From positions 186,001 to 250,000 of the forward strand of contig NZ_FCOX02000002.1 of assembly GCF_900044055.2 (NCBI RefSeq): 64,000 bases of DNA. The letters run 5' to 3'. Positions 57,175 through 64,000 of this stretch are shown here, piece after piece (positions within the stretch are counted from its first letter, which is position 1; the number at the start of each line of letters is the position of its first letter). This DNA comes from Caballeronia calidae. GTDB taxonomy: Bacteria; Pseudomonadota; Gammaproteobacteria; Burkholderiales; Burkholderiaceae. The notes beneath the pieces were generated by a model, which saw only the letters and a list, made by a program, of their open reading frames with translations, had not been told where the DNA came from and ran no database searches. Made by a program: the position numbers and the translations under genes.

Positions 57175-59200
57175 GCGTGGTACCTGTCGCAAGTTCGGCT
57201 GTGCTTCTCATCTCATCATGGAACCACTCGAGAAACGCCTGGCTGCGCTCGGCTGTGACGTCGCCGAACATCGACCTGAAGGAAGACGAGTTGCCAAGCA
57301 GTTCAGTCATGATGGCCGTCAGATTGTCGATTTCAGTGTTGATGCCAAGGCGCGTATCGTCGTCGAGTCTGTGCCGACCGATCGCTTCCAGTCGTTCGAC
57401 CACGTCGCGCAGTTCCACGAGTTGAATGTAGCGGCCGATCTTCTCTTCGTGCGTCTCAGCCGCCTGCAGCGTGATCGCGCGATAAAGCGTCGTCGCTCCG
57501 TAAGGCGCGAGCGACTCGAACGGGTTGCGCCAGTTTCCTGCGCTGTCAGGTGTGCCGTAGTACTCGAGCATCTTCCATGTGGCCTGGAACAGGCCAAAGA
57601 AATCGAAGGTCGGCTCCGCAGATTCCTCTTCGCCATCGCCGCCCTCCGCGCCGAGCGCGGCGCGCTCACGTATCCTGCTCTCTGGCAGAGCGGGATTCAG
57701 CTTGCGAAGCAGTTCCAGCACTTTCTTCAGACGTGGACGCGCCTGATAACCCAATTCGTCGTCGAATGCACGCAGTTGCGTGACGAGCCCGCGAAACGTG
57801 GCATTGACCTCATTCGCGTGGACATAGGACACATGGAACGAACGCACGGGATGAAGTCCGGAAAACGGACCGAGCGACGCCACCTGCGTCTGCCCGCGCG
57901 TCGCCGTGGCGAACAGGTGCGTGAAGCCATCGACGCGAAGCACGATATCGCGGACCGGCTCGTCGCTCGTCACCGTCAGTTGGGCGTGGAACTGCCTTGT
58001 CCTCCAGTCGCATGTCACGATGGCCTCGAACGGCGGAAGTGGCGGCGCGCTGTCTTCTTCGTCCCGTTCGCCGGAGGATGTGAGATCGGTCTCGCCGAGG
58101 CTTTCGAAGGCGCCATGCCAAGGATCTGCATGCTGCGCCAGAGAATAGCGAAGCATGGCTTCGACGTTGATCAACGTCTGGCCGCGATCTGCGAGCATGG
58201 CGGCCAGCGTGAAGTTGGCCGATCCGATGCACAGTACGCGCGCGTCGTCGTCCTCAAGCATCAGCGCCTTGGCGTGCGTATATCGCTCGCGCTCCGTGGC
58301 GAAGCGCTCGAACGATCGCGCGAAACTCCCCGGAGGCGCGAGCGTTTCGACGGGAAAGCGGTACTTTCCTTCGACATCGACGGAAGGCGTAAAGACACAC
58401 TGCTCCACGCCGAGTCTCGCGACGATACGATCCACGCCGCTCCAGTACGGCGACACGACTCTCGCCATGCGCCATCGACGATCGCCTCTCAGATCATCGA
58501 TCATCGCGCGTGATGCCCGTCCCTCGACCGGCAAGGACAGATGCAGAGCGGGCATGTCCGGCGTGTCGGACGCGAACTGACCGGCGTCGCCCAGCGCGTG
58601 ATGCAAGTAGTCGAGAATCTCGCGGATCTCGCCTTCCTCCTTGCCTTCCACCGCATCGGGTCCCGACACGGCAACCTGCCTTTGCGCCTGCACGGCGAGC
58701 CAGGCGATCAGCGGGCGCAACGCCGACGCGTGCTGTCGCGCGACAATGGTCCGGCCGATCACTTCGCGATTGATCGCCCAGCCCGACAGCGTCAGGTTGC
58801 CGCTGCCTACCGAGAGCCACATGCCTCGCTGGCCTGTGCCTTTCAGCGTGCCGGCCATCAGCATGAGCTTGGGATGAAAGCGGCCCGCGGGCAATCCCAC
58901 CGGCAACAGTCCGTAGCGAAGGTCGCCTTTGGGCTCAGGACCCGTCGAGCGATCGCAAACGACGAGGCAACGAAGCTGCTTCAGATCCTCGTTGATCGCG
59001 TAGCGCGTCTCGGATGCTCCGTTGAGCTCATCGACACTATCGCCGAGAAGCAGCGGCAATACATTGGCTTCGAAAAACTGCGACGCAAAGTTGAACGTCG
59101 TGAACAACACGTAGCGCGTCTGATCAGCGTCAAAGCGATCGCGGATGTTCTCCAGCGTGGCCCGCATCACGCGGTCGATGCGGGCGGAAGCGTTACTCAT
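57167..59200 (-). CDS. Double HKD (phospholipase D-like) protein with degenerate motifs
   Basis: A 677-residue protein with two PLD-superfamily half-sites. The first is FHPKLMLM (His109, Lys111) with GSGNLT at 132-137. The second is THAKALML with GSANFT around residues 300-325. The HKD aspartate is missing in the first and replaced or shifted in the second, so nuclease activity is uncertain. It is flanked by a helicase and an unrecognised gene and overlaps both, which suggests one complex. Start at 59200 overlaps the preceding gene by ATGA. Confidence 0.88.
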   Translation of the reverse strand: MSNASARIDRVMRATLENIRDRFDADQTRYVLFTTFNFASQFFEANVLPLLLGDSVDELNGASETRYAINEDLKQLRCLVVCDRSTGPEPKGDLRYGLLPVGLPAGRFHPKLMLMAGTLKGTGQRGMWLSVGSGNLTLSGWAINREVIGRTIVARQHASALRPLIAWLAVQAQRQVAVSGPDAVEGKEEGEIREILDYLHHALGDAGQFASDTPDMPALHLSLPVEGRASRAMIDDLRGDRRWRMARVVSPYWSGVDRIVARLGVEQCVFTPSVDVEGKYRFPVETLAPPGSFARSFERFATERERYTHAKALMLEDDDARVLCIGSANFTLAAMLADRGQTLINVEAMLRYSLAQHADPWHGAFESLGETDLTSSGERDEEDSAPPLPPFEAIVTCDWRTRQFHAQLTVTSDEPVRDIVLRVDGFTHLFATATRGQTQVASLGPFSGLHPVRSFHVSYVHANEVNATFRGLVTQLRAFDDELGYQARPRLKKVLELLRKLNPALPESRIRERAALGAEGGDGEEESAEPTFDFFGLFQATWKMLEYYGTPDSAGNWRNPFESLAPYGATTLYRAITLQAAETHEEKIGRYIQLVELRDVVERLEAIGRHRLDDDTRLGINTEIDNLTAIMTELLGNSSSFRSMFGDVTAERSQAFLEWFHDEMRSTAELATGTTHE

Positions 59201-60477
59201 GCGGCTGCTCCGAAGGCCTGGCTGTACAGACTCGACGCCGCATTGAGATAGTAGTCGTTCATCCAGGGCGTACCTGCCGACAAGCGCTTTTTCGCGCTTC
59301 TGGGGTCACGATCGCCAGCGACGGGCAAGACGATCACATCACCTTCGATCAGCACGAGCGGCTCGCGCGCGCGCTCGGTCATGCAGCGCTTGTGATAGTC
59401 CACCAGCTCGCGCACGAATGCGATCAAGGGGGCGCTTCGTCCGGCGCCCTCATCGGACGCGAGACGAGCAGCAAGCGTCTGCATTTGTTTCATGCGCGGC
59501 GCCAACAGCACGGCGCCGAGCGGCAGGAAAGCAGTCGCGCGCTCGCGCATGACATCGAAGTCGCCGTCCAGATCTTGCGCAATCGCTCCGATCTTCTTGC
59601 CTGGCGATCCGCGCAACAAGTCGAACACGTCCTGCATCACCAGAAGGAACGGCTCGCAGCGGCGCACATAGTCGAGGTCCTGATTGAGTTCGTCAGAGCC
59701 GAGTGCGCTGAATAGCGCGTGGAAGTCCGAAGCGTTCTCTGCCGCCGCGTTCCTGATCGTTCGAAAATCATTGAGCAGCGCGCGTTGGCTCTCCGTGCCG
59801 AACAAGCTCGACTGCAACAGCGTGCGCAGCGTGTCACCGGCGAAAAGCTTCTCAAGCGCCTTCGACACCTGTGTTCCCTTCAGATGCGCTTCGGGCACGA
59901 GCGGAACATTCGCTGATGCGAGCGGCCCGGTCAGCGTTTTGATCAGCTCGTCGGTAGCCTTCGCCGTCCAGCAGCGCTTCAACTGCGCCACGAGGTCGGG
60001 TGCGACTTTCCAGTCGTCATCCACGAGACCCGCTCGACGGCACGTGCCACGATAGTACTGGTACAGGCCGTTGGCCACCGTCTTGCCCGTCTTGATCGTC
60101 ACGCGAAAATCGTGTTTGTTGGTACCAAGCGCGTGACGGCCAAAGCACAAACGCAGCTCGTTGCTATAGAGCCAGTATTCGATCAAACCTTCCATCAGCC
60201 GGAAGAAATTGCGCGGCGCATCTCGGCCTGCGAGCAAAGGCTGGAGCGCTTCCTCGTTCGCGAGCCATTGAATGAGTACGACGGCCTTGATGCCATTGAT
60301 CTGCCAGACTGGCGACGCGATATGCGGCACCAGCCGTCTGCCGAACGCGCTCCATACCGGCAGCAGTCCGAGCGGATCACGTCCTCCCGACGACCGGCTC
60401 AACGCCGGATCGGTGTCCGTGAAATAAGGCAGGTCGGAGTTGCTGTCCACGGCGCCGCCGCGATCGACTTCGGTCAT
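59197..60477 (-). CDS. Unrecognised protein of the helicase-PLD cluster
   Basis: A protein of about 426 residues with no motif I recognise. It has DLPYFTDTDPALSRSSGGRD near the N-terminus, a conserved-looking GLLPVWSAFGRRLVPHIASP, LIEYWLYSNELRLCFGRHAL and a C-terminal PWMNDYYLNAASSLYSQAF. It is soluble and mostly helical. The start is uncertain: in-frame ATGs at 60477, 60522 and 60567 all lack a strong ribosome site; the first leaves 124 bp after the preceding gene. The stop overlaps the PLD-like gene by ATGA, so their products are probably made together. Confidence 0.7.
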   Translation of the reverse strand: MTEVDRGGAVDSNSDLPYFTDTDPALSRSSGGRDPLGLLPVWSAFGRRLVPHIASPVWQINGIKAVVLIQWLANEEALQPLLAGRDAPRNFFRLMEGLIEYWLYSNELRLCFGRHALGTNKHDFRVTIKTGKTVANGLYQYYRGTCRRAGLVDDDWKVAPDLVAQLKRCWTAKATDELIKTLTGPLASANVPLVPEAHLKGTQVSKALEKLFAGDTLRTLLQSSLFGTESQRALLNDFRTIRNAAAENASDFHALFSALGSDELNQDLDYVRRCEPFLLVMQDVFDLLRGSPGKKIGAIAQDLDGDFDVMRERATAFLPLGAVLLAPRMKQMQTLAARLASDEGAGRSAPLIAFVRELVDYHKRCMTERAREPLVLIEGDVIVLPVAGDRDPRSAKKRLSAGTPWMNDYYLNAASSLYSQAFGAAA

Positions 60478-60601
60478 GCTGCAGCTCGTTTGCAAGTATT
60501 GATCGATGTACCCGGCATGCATTCGTTCATTGCCGATAAGCCCGCTTGCTCTCTTTATCGGCGGCATACGCAATTTCTTTTGTACTTGATACGGCCAGGC
60601 T

Positions 60602-60934
60602 TCAGCGACGATGCGGAAAAAGCAGCCGGCCGCCTGACATCTGCACGTGCCCGTCCTCGACGAGAATGGCGGCCAGATACGATGCAACCTGCCGTCGACG
60701 ATCGCGGTTCTCGATCAGCCATGCGCCGAGCGAACCCGCGGGCGGCTTGTCGCGCGAGGCCCCAACGAGAACCGGTTCCTGCTCGCGGCCGAAATGCTCC
60801 ATCATGCGCTCGAGCGTTTCCGGTTTCACCGTATCCGGAGTCAGGCTCCCGCCCATGACAATCCTATAGCCCGTCGCCAGTGTGCCCTCGTATTCGAAAC
60901 GTGCTTGCCCTACAAGCGTGCGAAGTTGTTTCAT
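60602..60934 (-). CDS. Small unrecognised protein of the helicase-PLD cluster
   Basis: A 110-residue soluble protein. It has MKQLRTLVGQARFEYEGTLA, then ERMMEHFGREQEPVLVGASR, and a C-terminal basic part QVASYLAAILVEDGHVQMSG ending in FPHRR. GGGAGA lies six bases before the ATG at 60934. It could be a structural or DNA-binding adaptor of the system. Gaps of about 125 bp separate it from both neighbours. Function unknown. Confidence 0.72.
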   Translation of the reverse strand: MKQLRTLVGQARFEYEGTLATGYRIVMGGSLTPDTVKPETLERMMEHFGREQEPVLVGASRDKPPAGSLGAWLIENRDRRRQVASYLAAILVEDGHVQMSGGRLLFPHRR

Positions 60935-61061
60935 ATGCTCTCCCTGTGCCTTCTGTCTTTCGAATGCCATAGTTGGCAACGCATTGTAAGGACCGTTGAT
61001 TCGCGTTGCCTCGGATATCTCAGGTCCGGCTGCGTCGAAGCATTCGAGGTTTCTCCCGGCC

Positions 61062-64000
61062 TCACCCGAAGTCCGCGAAATCGGCGACCGTCAGATCGCT
61101 GCAACCGTTCAACATGTCGGATGCCAGAGCGCGCTTACGTTGCAGCAGCGCATCGAGGCGAACATCGAAGCTCGGAAAGGCATCGCTTACGACGCCGGGA
61201 TAGTAGAGTGTGACGGTTCGCGTCTGCCCGATTCGATACGCCCGCGCCGTCGCCTGATCTTCCTTCGCGGGATTCCAGGTCCGGGTGAAGTGAATCACGT
61301 GATTGGCCGCCTGAATATTCACGCCGAAGCCGACTGCCAGCGGAGAGAGGATGACGACGTTGAAGCCGGCGGTGGCCTGGAACGCGTCGATCAGTTGCTG
61401 GCGATTGCCGACGGCGCTCGGGTCTGCGGATGTATTCCCGTTCACGATGCTCGGCGCGAAGCCGAACAACGCAGCGACGACGCGCTGGAGGACCAGTTGC
61501 AACTCCCTGAACTCGCAGAACACGATGACTTTGTGACCGCCCGCCTTGTCAGCGGCGAGCGCTTTCAGCGTGTTCGCGAGCCAGCCCATTTTGGGCGACT
61601 CGTCCACGAGCCGCCTGATTGGTATGTCGCGCACGGCGGGTTCCGCGAAACCGTGCGGGTCCGTGCAAATCTTGCGGATCGCCAGGAGCGCCAGCAATTG
61701 GGCCGACGGGTTGGTCTGGCGTTGTTCACGCAGTGTCGCGAGCGCGGCTTCGTAGTGCCGCTGCTGATACGGCGACATCGGCAACTGCTTGCACAAAACA
61801 TCCTCGACCGGCACCGGCAAGTCCTTCGCGACATCGCTCTTCTTCCGATGCAGGATCTGCGGCTGGATGACGCCGCGCAACTCCTCGACCTTCGCCTGCT
61901 GCTCCTCCGTTTTCGCCTCGATCGGCCGGCGGTACGCACGTGAAAACTGATTCAGCGCGCCGAGCAAGCCGGGCTGCACGAAGTCGAAGAGACACCACAA
62001 GTCCGCGAGCGTGTTCTCTACTGGCGTGCCCGTACATGCAATGCGAAAGCGCACCTTCTGTTTCTTCGCAGAACGGGTCACGAGCGCCGCAGGATTCTTG
62101 ATCTTCTGCGCCTCGTCGCACACCATGATCGACCACGACTGACGCGCCAGCGCGAATTCCAGGTCACGCATCGTTTCGTAAGTGGTCAGCACGAGCCGCG
62201 CGCCGCCAATCCAGTCTCGCTTCAACAGGCGCGTTACGCCTTGCGACGCGAGGCTCTCATCGATTTCCTCTCGGCTGGCGCGCAACGTCTTCAGCGTTTC
62301 GCCGTAGAGCAGCAACAACGGCAACGCATCGGGCGCGAAGAAGCGATTCAACTCGCTGCGCCAGTTCTCGAGCAACGCAACCGGCGCGACGATCAGAGCC
62401 GGCTCCAGTTGCGGCTCGCGCTCAAAGCATGACGCAATGAACGTGAGCAATTGCAAGGTTTTTCCCAGGCCCATGTCGTCGGCAAGCACCGTGCCCCGGC
62501 ACGCCGCCGGCGACAGTTCCCACAAATGCTGCAACCACGCGACACCCACTTTCTGATGCGGCTTGAGCACGACCTCCTGCCTGAGCGCGCCGGGAATGGA
62601 CGGCATGCGTTCGGGCGGCATCTGCAGCGCGTCGGCACGCGCCTCGCTGTAATCGATGTCCTCGAAATTGCGCTTGATGATGAGGCGCTTCTTTGCGACC
62701 GACTTCGCGCCGCCGCCCTGGAACTCGTCACGTTGCACTTCAGCGCACGCTTTCGCCAGTGCATCGAGGGCGCTTTGTGCGTCGGCTATCGGAACGGGTT
62801 GAACGAGTCCAGGCAGCACCACGCGATCCGCGCCGGCAGCCCGCGCCGCGTTCACCGATTCCTGAAGCGAAGGAATCTCGCCGAATTGAAACGGGATGTA
62901 GCGTGTCCCGCCGTTCGCCGGATCGTCCACACGCAAACCGATCGTGACGTTTCCTTCGAACCAGCCGCCCTGCTCGCGGTTCAGCGCAATGACCGGCACG
63001 GCAAACGGAGGTTCCTCGCCAATCTCATGGATGCGCTCCGAATAGTGGCTGAGGTCGAGGACTTCGGATGCGGTCCAGAGCGCGGGGCTCTTCCATTCGC
63101 GCAACCAGCCGGAGAGCATCTGCAAGTGTTCTTTGGTGTCACCGACGATCTCCAGTTCATGCTCGCGCCATGTCACGCATTGCGAGCCGTCGTCGAGGGC
63201 GCGCGACAGGCGATCGGTGAAAGCGGAAAGGTCGTCGGGCGAGGTGATCCAGGCCACGGTGGCGCTCTGCCCCCCCGCGGAAATCGGCTGCACGAGCAAC
63301 GCGACGCGCTCGATCCGCCCGCGCTCGCTGCGTTCCACCTGCGGCGTGAACGACTCGAAGACGATGCCCGCCGCTTCGCAAGTCGCCTCGAACACGCTGG
63401 CATCGAGGACTACCCTGGCGCTTTCTCCCAGCGTGGCGAACGGATTGCGCACGAAAGCCTGCGCGCGCGGCCCCGCTACACGCCGGCCAGGCATCTCTCG
63501 TTTGATCTCGCCGAGCACCGCCTTCACTTCAGGTGTGGGCACGACGCGCACGAGCGCGGACCCTTCCGGCACCTCGTAACGATCCTGCAGCGGCAGACGG
63601 TCAAATTGGGTCAGCCATTTATCAGGCGAGCCATCGAATTTCGGCACGATTTCGAGGACAACCGCGTTGCCTTCGCCACGGCGCTCGACGTCGAGTTTCA
63701 GATGCTCCGGTGCCAGCACGACCGTGCTCGCGACATAATCCGACACTGGGCAGCCGCTCTGCGCGGCCAACGCACGCACGCGGCCATAGATGTGCTCCTT
63801 GAAGGAAAGTGTGCGCTCGCTCGCCAGCGTGGTATGAAAACGCGCGAGCAAATCGAGCATCTCGCTTAACGGCGCGGGCAGCAATGCTTCCGACGAGACC
63901 GTGCGCAGCGTCTTCCCGATGAGCTTCGGGGCAGGACGCGCGCCACGTCCCTGTGCGTCCACCCATTCATCGATGCGCAGGGAGAAATTTGCGTCACCGA
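61062..64000 (-). CDS. SNF2-family helicase (N-terminus beyond right edge)
   Basis: At least 978 residues are visible; the frame stays open to the right edge. The first half is a long uncharacterised region. The C-terminal half is a SNF2 ATPase: motif I LADDMGLGKTLQLL, motif II VCDEAQKIKN, motif III CTGTPVENTLADLW and motif VI QATARAYRIGQTRTV. The DEAQ box and the HVIHFTRTWNPAKEDQ segment are typical of bacterial SNF2 proteins, including those of phage-defence systems. It is the first visible gene of the cluster; further members may lie outside the window. Confidence 0.9.
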   Translation of the reverse strand, partial: GDANFSLRIDEWVDAQGRGARPAPKLIGKTLRTVSSEALLPAPLSEMLDLLARFHTTLASERTLSFKEHIYGRVRALAAQSGCPVSDYVASTVVLAPEHLKLDVERRGEGNAVVLEIVPKFDGSPDKWLTQFDRLPLQDRYEVPEGSALVRVVPTPEVKAVLGEIKREMPGRRVAGPRAQAFVRNPFATLGESARVVLDASVFEATCEAAGIVFESFTPQVERSERGRIERVALLVQPISAGGQSATVAWITSPDDLSAFTDRLSRALDDGSQCVTWREHELEIVGDTKEHLQMLSGWLREWKSPALWTASEVLDLSHYSERIHEIGEEPPFAVPVIALNREQGGWFEGNVTIGLRVDDPANGGTRYIPFQFGEIPSLQESVNAARAAGADRVVLPGLVQPVPIADAQSALDALAKACAEVQRDEFQGGGAKSVAKKRLIIKRNFEDIDYSEARADALQMPPERMPSIPGALRQEVVLKPHQKVGVAWLQHLWELSPAACRGTVLADDMGLGKTLQLLTFIASCFEREPQLEPALIVAPVALLENWRSELNRFFAPDALPLLLLYGETLKTLRASREEIDESLASQGVTRLLKRDWIGGARLVLTTYETMRDLEFALARQSWSIMVCDEAQKIKNPAALVTRSAKKQKVRFRIACTGTPVENTLADLWCLFDFVQPGLLGALNQFSRAYRRPIEAKTEEQQAKVEELRGVIQPQILHRKKSDVAKDLPVPVEDVLCKQLPMSPYQQRHYEAALATLREQRQTNPSAQLLALLAIRKICTDPHGFAEPAVRDIPIRRLVDESPKMGWLANTLKALAADKAGGHKVIVFCEFRELQLVLQRVVAALFGFAPSIVNGNTSADPSAVGNRQQLIDAFQATAGFNVVILSPLAVGFGVNIQAANHVIHFTRTWNPAKEDQATARAYRIGQTRTVTLYYPGVVSDAFPSFDVRLDALLQRKRALASDMLNGCSDLTVADFADFG

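Noticed and set aside
53120..64000. Assignment of the helicase-PLD cluster to DISARM or Zorya
   Set aside because: No DUF1998 protein, methyltransferase, MotA/MotB-like or OmpA-like gene is visible. The SNF2 protein alone is not enough for either name.

Overview
The window looks like a chromosome segment of a Burkholderiaceae betaproteobacterium, most likely Caballeronia or Paraburkholderia. The DNA is GC-rich with strong GC bias at third codon positions. Gene families such as a galactarate/glucarate cluster, mdc/mad malonate genes, MocR and LysR regulators and liv-type operons fit that group. I could run no database search, so the taxonomic call is an inference.

Layout. 1-2.9 kb: divergent galactarate/glucarate catabolism (garD start, kdgD, sugar-acid MFS transporter) around a paired operator, closed by a clear terminator. 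2.9-15.2 kb: a small conserved hypothetical gene, then a 12-gene minus-strand operon for alternative complex III (actABCDEF) and an A2-type caa3 cytochrome c oxidase (SCO, subunits II, I, III, IV). Nearly every junction is translationally coupled. This would be a quinol-to-oxygen respiratory chain independent of the bc1 complex. 15.6-22.3 kb: a universal stress protein, GNAT and azoreductase-like genes, a MocR regulator divergent from an NAD(P)-binding SDR, and a GH28 lipoprotein. 22.3-26.3 kb: a four-gene ABC importer, divergent from 26.6-34.9 kb, a complete biotin-independent malonate decarboxylase set (mdcABCDE, madLM, mdcGH) with a LysR regulator.

34.9-44.2 kb: a ten-gene minus-strand operon pairing a liv-type ABC importer with a two-component flavin monooxygenase, cupin, amidase and DUF2848 protein. 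It looks like an uncharacterised uptake-and-degradation route for an aromatic or amide substrate. 44.5-48.4 kb: an isolated cysteine desulfurase, a MarR regulator, an NTF2-isochorismatase fusion lacking the catalytic triad, a small NTF2 protein and two abutting gene fragments (SMP-30-like and UxaA-like). 48.5-53.0 kb: an MFS transporter, an M19-like dipeptidase that lost several metal ligands, a DUF5943-type protein, a PAS-LuxR regulator and an EamA exporter. The dipeptidase/DUF5943 pair recalls the Pseudomonas dimethylglycine-locus pair.

53.1-64.0 kb: the accessory part. A minus-strand cluster runs from a SNF2 helicase (open at the right edge) through a small protein and an unrecognised protein to a double HKD/PLD-like protein with degenerate motifs and a RapA/SNF2-like helicase. 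Two frameshifted pseudogenes follow in the same direction. This gene set matches no system I can name with confidence and is the best candidate for an undescribed genome-defence or DNA-processing system.
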